From Nereocystis luetkeana (Eukaryota > Sar > Phaeophyceae > Laminariales > Laminariaceae): a stretch of 64,000 nt of DNA. The notes under the pieces were generated by a model that saw only the letters and a list, made by a program, of their open reading frames with translations, had not been told where the DNA came from and did not search any database. This document shows positions 53,915 to 64,000 of the stretch, in pieces. Both the position numbers and the translations under genes were made by a program. The stretch lies in contig JARUPZ010000034.1 of the NCBI GenBank assembly GCA_031213475.1, forward strand, positions 4,978,547 through 5,042,546, given 5' to 3'. How positions within the stretch are numbered: the first letter of the stretch is position 1; each line of letters starts with the position of its first letter.

Positions 53915-54160
53915 CTTGTTATTATACTACCTTGAATGAGGTTGAAAGGCCGGGAATTACCTGGGTTCAGGTATTGGGATCGTATTTGTGGTACTTGGAA
54001 GGCGTATCTTAGGTGGAAAACCAGGGGTTTTCCAGAGACGCGCGAGCTTGGTCTCAGCCTCTCCGCCGTGCACGAAAGGACTAAAGCTGCTCTTCTTCTG
54101 TCTCTAAGCAACCAACACACGTGGGCACCAACGAGTACCGACTTAATAGGCAGACCTGTC
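53915..54160 (-). repeat. Dispersed repeat L, copy 2
   Basis: CTTGAATGAGGTTGAAAGGC, TTGGAAGGCGTATCTTAGGT, GTGCACGAAAGGACTAAAGC and ACCAACGAGTACCGACTTAA match 19920-20145. The minus-strand donor-like CAG|GTAATT is kept. Confidence 0.7.
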
Positions 54161-54189
54161 GGCCAACCTGTCCGAAGATAGTGTCCAGC

Positions 54190-54345
54190 CTGCCTGTCTT
54201 AACAAGTCGCGTAGTCGGTAGTCCACGGGGTCGTTGGTCGTGAGTTCGAATCTCACGTCCACAATGAAATCACTTTTTAAAGAAAAGTGGATTTCCTCAT
54301 TCATCTCGAGAATCTGAAAAAATACTTGTGGATCCCCGAAAAAAT
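54190..54345 (+). mobile_element. tRNA-like element head
   Basis: CGTAGTCGGTAGTCCACGGG and CGTGAGTTCGAATCTCACG (a well-paired T arm). No acceptor-stem partner, so tRNA-derived rather than a tRNA gene. It adjoins family D. Confidence 0.5.
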
Positions 54346-54364
54346 GAACCACGTGTTGGTGTGA

Positions 54365-54725
54365 CAGAAAAGGTGTTACCTACTGATCTATAGGGGTAAA
54401 AGACCGATCAAATACCCAGCCCAAGGTAATAATCCTTACCAGGTATAACACTCTCCCCCCCTCTAAACGGCGGGATCTTTGGGGCGTCGGAACCGTATAC
54501 GTCCGTGCGCTGACGTACCCGCTTCGTTTCATTACCTGGGGAACCAAGGAGACGTGTTTTTTAGGTGTGCACACGCAAGCGTTTCTGTAAAAGAAACGTT
54601 CGAAGTGAGGTTCGAACCCGTGACCTGGACGACGCCAAATGTGAAGATGTTACCTACTGAGCCACAGGAGTAAAAGACCGATCGATTACCCAGTGACTGA
54701 GTCCAAGGTAATCCTTATAACATTG
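54365..54725 (-). mobile_element. Family D tRNA-like element
   Basis: Inverted relative of 44609-44950: CACTCTCCCCCCCTCTAAAC, GGCGCTGACGTACCCGC-type sequence, GAGGTTCGAACCCGTGACCT (B box) and TTACCTACTGAGCCACAGGA, ending GTAATCCTTATAACA. A CCAGG scar (TTACCAGGTATAAC) lies at about 54437-54450. Confidence 0.75.
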
Positions 54726-54769
54726 GTGGCACGTCGACCCGTATACCCGGTCCGTTCTGGGGGGGGGAA

Positions 54770-55021
54770 ATGTTTTAAGGGCTTAGATTGGGTAGACGAT
54801 TGGTTAGTTTTTTATCAGTAGCCCAACGGACTAAGACCGTGGCACTCTTCTTGGAAAAAATCGTTTTTATCATGATGGACGTAAGATTCGAACTCACTAC
54901 CAACGACCCATGTCCTGCCGTCGACGCCAATTGTGAAGGTGGTTTGGTCCGTTGGGCTACAAGAATAGGCATTAATAGATCGCCTATCACACCCAATCTG
55001 AGCCTTATAACACGTTCCCTC
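54770..55021. mobile_element. Inverted-repeat element with tRNA-like interior
   Basis: AAGGGCTTAGATTGGGTAGA at the left faces CACCCAATCTGAGCCTTATA at the right. The interior has GTAGCCCAACGGACTAAG and AAGATTCGAACTCACTACCA. A sister family to D. Confidence 0.65.
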
Positions 55022-55030
55022 TGATCGCGC

Positions 55031-55545
<515 letters not shown>

Positions 55546-56009
55546 TTTATTAATTAGGCATTCCCGCTGCTACTGCTCGTTCGCCCATTTTCATCGTGTT
55601 TTTTTTTCAATGTAATCCCCGCATTTTTTCGTGTCTCTCTGTGGTACGTACTTTTCGTATGTTTGTGTCTTGGGAAGAAGGACGCGTTGAGCAAAGACCA
55701 CGCCGATGCAAGAAAAGGACACCATAAGCGCGTACCAGGTACTTACATGCTGGCACACGCGACGAACAACGTTGCTGACAATATACTGCTGCTTGCTGCT
55801 GCTTGCTGCCTGACATCTTGATACATATCTACCACCAGACCAGATAATATGAAAATAATACCTGGTATGTAATAAACCAGCCATTTTGATGGACAGCGGG
55901 TTTTTGGTAGATGCTTCTTCGGTGGTGCTTAAGGAGGGGAGTGGTCGTTTTTTGGTGGACGAGATGGAGGGATGTTGGTTGTAGTAGTCTTCATGAGCGC
56001 CACATCAGT
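55546..56009. other. Unassigned sequence
   Basis: TACCAGGTA near 55733 and TACCTGGTA near 55859. No gene recognised. Confidence 0.4.
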
Positions 56010-56255
56010 TTTGATTTGTCGTAGGATACTGCCGCGCTTTCGTTCTGGAGAGTTCTTCACTTTCTGTTATTAATAGTCGTTTATTAGAAAAACACTACAC
56101 ATTGTCGGATGGCAAGCATAACAATATAATAATAGTAGACTTGGTGCATGGGTTTCCTTTTGTTTCCGAGGTTTTCTTCTTTCGGGAAAGTTATGAGTGA
56201 TCCATGTTGAAGATCATGCTGCACATTGTCGGATGGCAAGAGAAATAATAATATA
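56010..56255 (+). mobile_element. Family H, two 3' ends in tandem
   Basis: ACACATTGTCGGATGGCAAG (about 56095) followed by CATAACAATATAATAATAG, then GTTTCCTTTTGTTTCCGAGG and a second GCACATTGTCGGATGGCAAG (about 56222) with AT-rich triplets. Confidence 0.75.
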
Positions 56256-56420
56256 AAAATACCGATCGAATGAGAAGAACACACACACTTACTACCTCAT
56301 ACTACCTGGTGGCTGGTGGCACATGGTATAATATATTGCGTACCGTACGTATAGCACTTCATACCTGTGGTACTCGTACGTACCAGGTACCGGTATGTAT
56401 TTACACCATACAGCGAACTA

Positions 56421-56525
56421 TGACGGGGGACCATAGTTAATAGGACCTATGGTATAGATAAAAACCTACATATTTAACCATTTCTACACACAAAAGTTGG
56501 TCCTATTAACTATGGCCCCCCGTAA
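56421..56525. mobile_element. MITE family A copy
   Basis: 105 bp, TGACGGGGGACCATAG to CTATGGCCCCCCGTAA. TA at the left; the right flank is AT. Confidence 0.88.
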
Positions 56526-56569
56526 ATATCATCAACACTAACTGCTATTTGTGTACCATAGTACCAGGT

Positions 56570-57652
56570 AAGGCACGGGTCGGGCACGCCGACGGACAGG
56601 GGAATGATAAAGAGGCCCAGACACTGTGGGCTATGCTCTATGCCGACGATGCAGGCATAGTATCGAGATCGCCCAACGGCCTGGAGAGGATGATGACGGT
56701 GATCGTGTCTGCATGTGCCGCTTTCGGCCTGACGGTCTCGGAGGCCAAGACGGAGATAATGTGTCTGCAAACGAAAGATGGGGGGAACGTGCCGTTCACC
56801 GTCACCGCCGCCGGCCAAGTGTACAAACAAACGACCGAGTTTGTGTATCTGGGCGGGGCTATCAGCGCAGATTGGACGGGCAGAAGTGTCGAGGTAACGC
56901 GTCGACTCCAGAGGGCATGGGCATGCTTCGGACGGTATAAGATGGAAATGTATGACCGCCCGGGTGTGCGCCTACGCCTGAAGGTGCGAATGCTGAGAGC
57001 CGAGGTGATCGAAACGTTGCTCTGCGGTTGCGTTACTTGGAGCCCGAGCAAGACTGATTACGGTAGGCTACGGGAGGTCCACCACAAGATGCTCCTCCGA
57101 TGCATCGGGTGGCGAAAACGAAAGCGCGAAGACCACATTCTATCCTATGCTAGCGCGCTTCTCAGGACAACATCTGAAAGCGTTGAGACGACGGTACGCA
57201 GACGTAGGCTCTTGTTTGCGGGCTTTGTGACACGAATGGGAGAGGAGCGTCTGCCGAAGAGGGTGATGTTTGGGGAGATGGTTGGGGGTAAGGGTTACTC
57301 CGGAGGACAGGAGTGGGACTGGATGAGGTACCTTGAGGAGGACCTCAAGGAGTTCGGCATCAAGCTCGAAGGGTGGCGCGAGGCAGCACAGAAAGCCGGC
57401 AGATGGTTCCGACGGGTCGAGGAAGGGGCGGAGGCCTTCATGCGGAAATGGCATACAGATGAGAAGGAGGCATCGGCAGAACGGCATAGAATAGCTGCAA
57501 CCACGACCACAGCCGTTGACGCCAACGCGAGTGTGCAGAATGGCAGGGAAGAGGGGAGGGGCGAAAGGGGGACGAGGGGGAATGGCGGGGGGGGGGAGGG
57601 GAGGCGGTCTGCCCAACAGACTGAAGCCTGGTTATGGCCATCATCGTCATGA
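56570..57652 (+). mobile_element. 5'-truncated LINE (non-LTR retrotransposon), 3' part of reverse transcriptase ORF
   Basis: An open frame of about 360 codons begins abruptly after TACCAGGTA at about 56562-56570. It has the catalytic box MLYADDAGIVSRSP, then LTVSEAKTEIM, FVYLGGAISADW, LRAEVIETLLCGCVTW, MLLRCIGWRKRKREDHI and a basic tail: the C-terminal half of a LINE reverse transcriptase. The endonuclease and first RT blocks are absent, as expected of 5' truncation. Frame and YADD are intact, so insertion is relatively recent, but the copy cannot move alone. RTE-like clade is a guess. The 3' UTR probably runs into the T-rich sequence to about 58140. Confidence 0.85.
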
Positions 57653-58270
57653 TGCACTCCTTTCTTTGGGACCCAAGTAACTAGCATGGTGCCATCTGGG
57701 CAACTTTGCGTGTCTGTATGCTCCAGTGCCTGCCTTTGGTATTTTCTTTCCCCCCCGCCCGTGATTATCGCTTTTTTGTCCCTTTCATTTTTCTTTCATT
57801 CCCGTTTGTACCTCTTTGTGTCTTTGTTAGTATGGTCCGTTTTGCCTTTTTTTTTGCGTTTTGCTATCTAATCTGCTTCTGTTTTAGTTTTGTTTTTGTT
57901 TTTCTTTTGCTTAGCTTCATCTTCTTTTTTTTTTTTTTAGGTTTTTGTCTGCTATTAATAGTCTCCTTTTTGCTTCCCTGGTGTCCGCAGTGGTGGAGTG
58001 CGTATGCTTGTTTTTTGTTTTTTGCCTCTGTTTTTACTTGAGGTATTTCTTCCACTCCAGAGTTATTGGAGCCTGTCCTGCGACCACGGACTGCATTGAA
58101 TTGTGAGTTAATGTGAGAACAACAACAACAACAACAATGGTTGTACGGGTATCAAACACGATGGCACGGCATTGCATTGGTTGCCTTCTCTCCTCACCAG
58201 GTGTTCCTTTGGGTACCAGGTACGACACAGTCAGTTGGTTTTACTCGTACAGTACTACGGAGGACCATAG
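57653..58270. other. T-rich sequence after the LINE
   Basis: T-rich to about 58050, then (AAC)n at about 58118-58136. CTACGGAGGACCATAG at 58256-58271 is a family A end fragment. No gene recognised. Confidence 0.45.
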
Positions 58271-58273
58271 GCA

Positions 58274-58600
58274 GCCGGTCGCCTCGGTGGTTCAAGTGGT
58301 TAACCTCGAATTCTACTGTGTTTGAGTCGGACTTTGACTTTATTTACAAAAATAAAAAAGGATTCAATTAATTGTTGAGAGCGCCTTGCAGCGTGGGTAG
58401 GCACAATTCGATGCGAGTCGACGAGGGAAGAAAAGGCTGAAATCCTCTCGCGATAAAAATGAAGGCACGTACCGTAGCGGGAAGGGGGGAGAAGAGCCTG
58501 CTATGTGACCCCGGATCTGAGTTACGAGTTGGAAGGAGAGAGAGAAGAAGATGTGCGAAGATATTGAATGGGATGAGAAAAATAAAAATAAAAAATAGTA
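58274..58600 (+). mobile_element. tRNA-derived SINE, family E, B-box region deleted
   Basis: GCCGGTCGCCTCGGTGGTTC starts it. After GTGTTTGAGTC about 24 bp including the B box are missing compared with the copy at 50297. The body then matches closely to GGGATGAGAAAAATAAAAAT. Confidence 0.85.
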
Positions 58601-58604
58601 AATA

Positions 58605-58712
58605 TTACGGGGGACCATAGTTAATAGGACCAAATAATGTTGTTGGTAAAAATGGCTAAATATGTAGGTTTTTATGTATACCATAGGTCCTATTAACTAT
58701 GGTCCCCCGTAA
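58605..58712. mobile_element. MITE family A copy inserted in an older family A copy
   Basis: 108 bp, TTACGGGGGACCATAG to CTATGGTCCCCCGTAA, TA on both sides; flanks are family A interior sequence. Confidence 0.92.
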
Positions 58713-58803
58713 TAGGACAAAATAATGTTCGTAGAAACAAGGAAATCTATACCAGGTAGGTTTTTGTCTGTGCCGTAGGCCCTATTTACTATGTCCCCCC
58801 GTA
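58713..58803. mobile_element. Older family A copy, right part
   Basis: GGACAAAATAATGTTCGTAG to TTACTATGTCCCCCCGTAA, matching the copy at 11458-11577. Its ATAGTAAATA lies on the other side of the younger insertion. TACCAGGTA at 58750-58758. Confidence 0.85.
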
Positions 58804-59294
58804 ATGAATGGTATACCAGGTAATTCGTACGTACTTCTTGCATTTATTTGCGGTATCTGCGGTGTGTTATCTCGGTACCAGGTTGTGAGCACAGCAGAGT
58901 AGAGGGAGCTTGCACCGACGCTGGATACAAGTGTACGTGCGGATGTGCTGGAGGAACACGTGCGATACCCGTTTTATCAAATTACCTCGTCTCTCTCGTA
59001 ACCGTATTGCCGTTTTTTTGGGGGGTTTTTCAACATCACTTAATTTTACTTTCCAGCCTAGCTCGTAGGAGGTTTTTTTACCCTCGGCGATCTTCTCTGG
59101 ACAAGCCGTGGTCACAGGTAGGTGTAGTCCCTTCTCCTCCCCGGTATACGTGCCTTTATTTTTTGTCGCGCATAGGGTTCAGCATTCCCACTGCTCGTCG
59201 TCGATTTTCATCGAATGTAGCTAACTCACGCTCTCTCGCGCTTTCCGCCAATCAATTTGTTTAATGCAAGAAAAAGTACCTTCGAGCATGTATG
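58804..59294. other. Unassigned sequence
   Basis: TTTACTTTCCAGC..CTCTGGACA at 59045-59105 loosely resembles 49550-49575. Scars near 58812 and 58873. No gene recognised. Confidence 0.4.
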
Positions 59295-59372
59295 TGCACA
59301 CTCGGTGAGACTTGAACCCACGAAATTGATCTTGATAGGCACGCGGACCACGTACCAAGCCACCGGGGACGC
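59295..59372 (-). mobile_element. tRNA-like SINE head fragment
   Basis: On the minus strand: CCCGGTGGCTTGGTACGTGG (A-box-like) and CGTGGGTTCAAGTCTCACC (B box with paired T arm). The sequence flanking it does not form an acceptor stem. Confidence 0.5.
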
Positions 59373-59399
59373 CGGTATGTGCTACCAGCTATCTATATA

Positions 59400-59535
59400 A
59401 TACTGTATAGCCAACCATACCGGCACTATTATAGCGCCAACCGGCACTATTATAGCGCCAACCGGCACTAACTACTCCGCACGCTATACACCACCACACT
59501 GGTTAACCGCTTTATATATAGGACCGCGCCGCATT
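59400..59535. repeat. Dispersed repeat K with local tandem
   Basis: ACCGGCACTATTATAGCGCC twice in tandem, then CTACTCCGCACGCTATACAC. Resumes at 59740-59815 beyond the family C element. Confidence 0.55.
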
Positions 59536-59742
59536 CATTCCCGCGTTTTGGGGACAAACCGAGTCAAATTCTACTTAGGTATTACGGGGGACCATATTAA
59601 ATACCTGGTAGAACCCAGGGTACAGACAAAAACCAGTATTACTTCCGTTTTTTACCAACAACACTTATTTGGTCCTATTTACTATGGTCCCCCGTAATAG
59701 TTTGTCCCCATTACGGAACTGCGGTCCTAAAAGGGTCAACAA
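59536..59742. mobile_element. Family C piggyBac-type MITE split by MITE A
   Basis: CCCGCGTTTTGGGGACAAAC..TTCTACTTAGG at the left and GTTTGTCCCCATTACGG..GCGGTCCTAAAAGGG at the right of the family A copy at 59582-59697. Confidence 0.85.
59582..59697. mobile_element. MITE family A copy nested in family C, with CCTGG insertion
   Basis: 116 bp, TTACGGGGGACCATAT to CTATGGTCCCCCGTAA, TA on both sides. TACCTGGTA at 59602-59610 interrupts the left inverted repeat. Confidence 0.9.
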
Positions 59743-59811
59743 TCCCATCTGTGCCACACGCGATTTCACCGGCCCCATACGGTAGCGGGCAGCCGGCACA
59801 ACTCAACCGGC

Positions 59812-60172
59812 CCTATTTTTTTTTTTTTATTATTTTTTTTTTCATCCCATTCATTATCTTCGCACATCTTTTTCTCTCTCTCCTTCCAACTCGTAACTCA
59901 GATCCGGGGTCACATAGCAGGCTCTTCTCCCCCCTTCCCGCTACGGTACGTGCCTCCATTTTTTATCGCGAGAAGATTTCAGCTTTTTCTTCCCTCGTCG
60001 ACTCGCATCGAATTGTGCCTACCCACGCTGCAAGGCGCTCTCAACAATTGAATCCCTTTTTTTTATTTTTGCAAATAAAGTCAAAGTCCGACCCTCCTGG
60101 GGCTCGAACACAGGACTCAAACAAGTAGAATTCGAGGTTAACCACTTGAACCACCGGGGCGAGAGGGGCCGG
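59812..60172 (-). mobile_element. tRNA-derived SINE, family E
   Basis: Minus-strand copy ending at the head CGCCCCGGTGGTTCAAGTGG. The B-box region reads GTGTTCGAGCCCCAGGAGGG. The 3' end borders a T-rich (minus-strand A-rich) tail at 59817-59842. Confidence 0.87.
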
Positions 60173-60233
60173 GACTATAATTAGTTAGTGCTGTAAATCG
60201 CTGTATCACACACAACAAGCTTTCCTACTATTA

Positions 60234-60349
60234 TTACGGGGGACCACAAGTAAATAGGACCAAATATTATTAGTAAATATAGGGAAATATATACCGGTAG
60301 GTTTTTGTCTTCAGCGTAGTAAGTCCTATTTACTCTAGGTCCACCGGAA
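60234..60349. mobile_element. MITE family A copy with CCGG insertion
   Basis: 116 bp, TTACGGGGGACCACAA to AGGTCCACCGGAA, TA on both sides. TACCGGTA at 60292-60299 where sisters have TATA. Confidence 0.85.
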
Positions 60350-60384
60350 TAAGATGAGATTTTGAAGGAATTTTTCGATCTTGT

Positions 60385-60510
60385 TGTCTTCACATTAATT
60401 AAATCGCCCTTTCTACCCAGCTTCATCAGTACACCCAGTCAGTGTCCGTCCTGATTCCCTATCCTAGAGAGATACTTACTGATTCTGTGGTCACAGACTG
60501 TGAGACAGAG
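60385..60510 (+). repeat. Dispersed repeat J, diverged
   Basis: CTTCACATTAATTAAATCGC, CCTTTCTACCCAGC, CAGTGTCCGTCCTGATTCC and TGTGGTCACAGACTGTGAGA. Confidence 0.55.
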
Positions 60511-60699
60511 GAAAACCAAAAATAAAACCAAATCGCATATTCAAGTGTCAAGCGAGTGAAGTGTCAGCGTCCCGCGTACGAGAACACAACAAACAACACA
60601 AGCAAGAAGACCGGGAAAATAAGAGCAAAAAGACGATGAAGATATAACAGCTATTAATAGCTGCTGGTTGTTCCCAAATAAAAAATAATAACAATGATG

Positions 60700-60762
60700 A
60701 TAATATTTCAGAACACTATTGTCGGATGGCAAACATAATAATAATATTATAATAATGTACTC
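60700..60762 (+). mobile_element. Family H 3' end
   Basis: TTGTCGGATGGCAAACATAA followed by AAT triplets. Confidence 0.65.
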
Positions 60763-60767
60763 GTAGA

Positions 60768-60852
60768 CTATTAGAAACGCAGTCCCGTTTTGGGGACAAA
60801 CCACTCAAATTTCAAGTAGTTTGTCCCCAAAACGGGACAGCCGTTCTAAAGA
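60768..60852. mobile_element. Family C piggyBac-type MITE
   Basis: CGCAGTCCCGTTTTGGGGAC facing GTCCCCAAAACGGGACAGCC. TTAA ends not preserved. Confidence 0.75.
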
Positions 60853-60978
60853 TGCCCTTGTATCACAATCAGACTACATTCGCACGTACGTACGTACGTA
60901 CATACCTCGTACATCTTCACGTTAAACCGTTATTTCTACCGGTCGCACACACAAATGGATGACGACACACTATGCAGG

Positions 60979-61080
60979 TTAACCCTAGTAGTGCCGCAGT
61001 CCCGTTTTGGGGACAAACCATAGAATTTTTTATATAGATAGTTTTTCCCCAAAACGGGACTGCGGTCCTCACAGGGTTAA
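60979..61080. mobile_element. Family C piggyBac-type MITE
   Basis: TTAA at both ends; CCCTAGTAGTGCCGCAGTCC to GCGGTCCTCACAGGG. Second family C copy within 320 bp. Confidence 0.9.
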
Positions 61081-61619
61081 AACATCAAAGTACTACCCAC
61101 GTACAGAGCAGTTCGTAGCCCACTGCTGCTGCTCTTCTAGCTGCTCCCCAGCCATTGTATTGCTGCTGGTCGCATTAACTATTACTGTACCTGGTTGTAA
61201 TTTACTTGGTATATACCAGGTACCTGGTAATGCTTTAGATCGGGAAATTGGAGCCAGTTCGCAGCTCCCAGCTTGCTACCATAACACAGCGGTGGCCTTT
61301 TTTTTTTTTGACAAGTCCGGGGTTGATCAACTATGTATGGCCTGCTGCGTCTTAAGGCCGTCATATATATCACAGCCCGTCGTTATCAACGGTCTGATAA
61401 TTTTCCGCCCTGTCCCGATTTTCAAGGACCTTTTTCACATTAATACCGAACAAAATCGTTGATTATATTTCTGGACACGGAGTGGTGAAATACCTAAGAA
61501 AATATACCGCACAATGGTGTATCCCCGCGCCTCTCCCCCTGCGATGAGTTTCGGGGCCCCCTTTTCCCCGACACACGGCTGGGGGCGCACACAACGAACT
61601 TCAGCAAGTATCAAGTTTT
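61081..61619. other. Unassigned sequence
   Basis: TACCAGGTACCTGGTA at 61214-61229 is a double scar. No gene recognised. Confidence 0.45.
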
Positions 61620-61905
61620 TTCTTTGTCTGTTTCCTTTCGTTTCTCTATTTCATCGAATGTGTATGTCGTGCCTGTCGTATCCAGTACGATGACATGGCA
61701 TTGCATTGCCCACTGCTGTGCTTACTGCATATAATACGTGGCAACGCATATAGTATCTCTGTGGCTGAGCTTTTTTTTGTGACCACATAACTTGTATCTC
61801 TTCTAGGATTGAAGAATCGGCACGGACACTGAACTGGTTGTTGTGCTGATGGATGTCGACGGGTAGAAAGAACGGTTTAATGTGAAGAACACCCACACAC
61901 ATGTA
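61620..61905 (-). repeat. Dispersed repeat J, most complete copy
   Basis: Plus-strand order: CGTATCCAGTACGATGACAT, CCCACTGCTGTGCTTACTGC, GACCACATAACTTGTATC, GAAGAATCGGCACGGACACT, GTCGACGGGTAGAAAGAACG, GTGAAGAACACC. About 280 bp, no coding frame. Confidence 0.75.
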
Positions 61906-62404
61906 TGATTCGTATGTATGTGTGGATGGTTTGGGAAAGACCTCGTCGTTATCTCTCCATATCGATATCTATCTATTACTAGAGGTGTCGCTCGGTGTTT
62001 ATTGCCCGCACTGCACTTTCTCCGCTGTGCTTCGAAATTTGTGCGGAGGGGTTCTTGTTATCTTGCTTGCGTGTTACCTTGTGTATGACCTATTCATTCG
62101 CGCATACGACCGGGAAAAACAAACTATTAATACACGACGTTGTCAAAAGGTAACACATTTTTTCCTATAATGACCACGATGATGATGATCTCCATGACGA
62201 CGACGACCACCACCACCACCACCACCACCACCCCTCGACCCTGACCAATCACCACCACCACCGTCATCGTCGCTTACCGCTCGTCATCCGCTCCCCCGCC
62301 CCCTCCTCCTCCTCCTCTTTCCGCCCCCCTTTCCAGCCTCGTCTTAAGAGGGTAGCTTATCATGTATTTCGAAAAAAACCGTGGGCAGACTAGAGACTAG
62401 ACAC
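61906..62404. other. Unassigned sequence with CCA repeats
   Basis: (CAC)n at about 62206-62233 and CT-rich sequence to 62340. An open frame at 61901-62170 contains a hydrophobic stretch but has no recognised family. Confidence 0.35.
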
Positions 62405-62640
62405 TGCCGTGTGTGTTCTGCATGTTCACCTGTTATTTCCACCCGGCGACATCCCCCGCTCACCCAGCACTGTCCCTGCAGATCCTTCATGCTAGAGATA
62501 TACAACCTCTGTGTCCACAAAACTACGGCACAGAGATACGGCGTTGTACGCAATGCAACAACAGGGAAGAAACTAGGCAACGCCAATGCCACATGTCATC
62601 GTACTCGATACGAAATGCACAGCATACACACGCCAGCAAT
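62405..62640 (+). repeat. Dispersed repeat J, diverged
   Basis: TTTCCACCCGGCGACATCC, GATCCTTCATGCTAGAGATA and CACAAAACTACGGCACAGAG follow the J order. Confidence 0.6.
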
Positions 62641-62649
62641 CCAAATACA

Positions 62650-62790
<141 letters not shown>

Positions 62791-62817
62791 GTACGGGGGA
62801 CCATAGATGCGTCCTAT
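62791..62817. mobile_element. Family A end fragment
   Basis: GTACGGGGGACCATAGATGC then GTCCTATTA: a left inverted repeat directly joined to right-end-like sequence. Confidence 0.5.
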
Positions 62818-63039
62818 TATATATTAACAGTCGCGCCAAGCGATGTTGACCGTCTTGTATCGGGATGCTGCCTTGCTCAGACCGTCTCATGGGAGGGACC
62901 CCTGCTGCTGCTGCTGCTGCACCATTTTTTGTGTGCTGTGAAAATGTTGATGACTCTAACGCTGACCGCACGATCCCTTTATAACTAACTGTCAGCCGCC
63001 CGCTGCTTGTTGTGCGTGTTCGCTACAATAATTCATCCT
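62818..63039. other. Unassigned sequence
   Basis: A short (CTG)n tract at about 62902-62921. No gene recognised. Confidence 0.4.
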
Positions 63040-63118
63040 CTTGGGACCGCGGTGCCGTCTCGGGGACAACTTACTTGGAATTTGAGCTCTGTTCCCCCAA
63101 ACGGCACTGCAGTACTAC
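63040..63118. mobile_element. Family C piggyBac-type MITE, diverged
   Basis: GACCGCGGTGCCGTCTCGGG facing CCCCCAAACGGCACTGCAG. Ends lost. Confidence 0.6.
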
Positions 63119-63144
63119 TAATAATAATAAAAAGAGAGGTCGAG

Positions 63145-63285
63145 CCGCTACTTCTACCCGTCGGCATCCAGCATTCGGCACACCCGGGGTTCCGCGATTG
63201 TTTTTCGCACCTAGAGAAAGATGCAGCGAGCTCTGCTCTGTGGCCACAAAGCTACGACGCAGGGGCAACAATGCGTCGTAGTTTG
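63145..63285 (+). repeat. Dispersed repeat J, diverged
   Basis: CTTCTACCCGTCGGCATCCA and CTGTGGCCACAAAGCTACG. Confidence 0.55.
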
Positions 63286-63489
63286 CAGCAGTACTGCAGC
63301 AGCAAGCAGTCACTGCAACGAGATTACGGTAGGTGGTCAAAACGGAAGACAGACGGATACATATTCGTACGACGTACATATATTATAGTAGTTGTACAAC
63401 CAGCAGCCGGCAGTAGGCCCAGCCAGTCCAGCTCCGTCTACCACATGTGGTTCACACCCGTGCCCAACAGTGGCCTCACATCCAACCAG

Positions 63490-63570
63490 CCAACCAACAC
63501 CAACTAACCAACTAATCAACCAACCAACCAACCAACCAACCAACCAACCAACCAACCAACCAACCGCCCA
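63490..63570 (+). repeat. (CCAA)n microsatellite
   Basis: AACC tetranucleotides at about 63517-63565 with looser copies around. 63571-64000 shows no gene; one CCWGG scar near 63667. Confidence 0.9.
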
Positions 63571-64000
63571 ATCAACCGATCAACCAATCAACCGACCAGC
63601 CAACGTACAAGCCACACCTTATGCCAGCTGTCCTATATATACCACACCAGCAAAAAAAGCAGCAAGTACCTGGTGTGAGTTGTTTTCTCACGCGCTAGAA
63701 AAATTCCAAGCAGCATTATTCCAAAAAAAAAAAACAGAGGTTGCAGCTTCGAAATGGAGGTGAAATTACAAAATCCCTCGTAAGCGTTGCAGGGCTCTGA
63801 AAATACATACTGCTGTGGTGTAAAAATAGTAGTACTGTTCTTCTACTGGTATGTACCAAGTATGATGTCAGATGTATGTACTTTGTGTACACTGTATGCT
63901 GGGTATTAGGGAAGGATGCTATTCAAGTACCTGAGGATATTGCTACTCACATGTGAACAACAATACTTTCTCATATGTTGTTGTGCACTCCTAAATAGCC

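Overview
The window is nuclear DNA of a eukaryote. Two genes have spliceosomal introns, one exon carries long Gln/Ala/Ser/Gly homopolymers, and there are tRNA-headed SINEs, a LINE remnant, several families of short inverted-repeat transposons and abundant microsatellites. Gene density is very low: about 3.1 kb of clear coding sequence in 64 kb. GC-rich exons in repeat-filled introns would fit an alga or other stramenopile such as a brown alga, but this is only a guess from style; no marker settles the lineage.

Region 1 (1-13.6 kb, plus strand) holds an internal part of a C1-tetrahydrofolate synthase (formate-tetrahydrofolate ligase domain). Five exons (3108-3227, 5792-5872, 9194-9303, 10150-10270, 12804-12911) join in phase into a collinear stretch of 180 residues. 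The 5' part lies outside the window, and the 3' part is not seen after a 100-N assembly gap (13534-13633). The introns are made of GATC-rich arrays, a 580-bp inverted repeat, SINEs and MITEs. Degenerate copies of two exons lie inside the introns.

Region 2 (13.6-28.9 kb) shows no confident gene and is a mosaic of dispersed repeats. Region 3 (28.9-36.9 kb, minus strand) is a heat shock factor (HSF) gene. Exon 1 (36855-36705) and exon 2 (31419-28910) meet inside the DNA-binding domain across a 5.3-kb intron and give an 886-residue model with low-complexity regions. Region 4 (37-64 kb) is again repeat mosaic: a roughly 270-bp satellite (39.1-41.5 kb), a minisatellite that reads open in several frames (42.5-43.4 kb), long AGT and AAT microsatellites and a 5'-truncated LINE (56.6-57.65 kb).

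Repeat families, lettered here for reference. A: about 105-bp MITE, ends TTACGGGGGACC, TA target duplication, about 19 copies. B: about 255-bp inverted-repeat element, 3 copies, one hosting an A copy. C: about 100-bp piggyBac-type MITE with TTAA duplication, about 13 copies. D: element of about 280 bp with tRNA-like boxes. E: tRNA-derived SINE of about 330 bp. F: retroposon-like family with a poly(C) end and variable 5' truncation. H: sequence ending in (AAT)n. I, J, K, L: other dispersed repeats. A pair of 395-bp inverted-repeat elements is also present.

The most unusual signal is the 9-mer TACCWGGTA. It occurs dozens of times against about 0.5 expected in random sequence. In several element copies it is a clean CCWGG (once CCGG) insertion between duplicated TA dinucleotides compared with sister copies. 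It looks like an excision footprint of a Tc1/mariner-type element, analogous to the TAC(A/T)GTA footprint of Sleeping Beauty, but no donor element is visible here.
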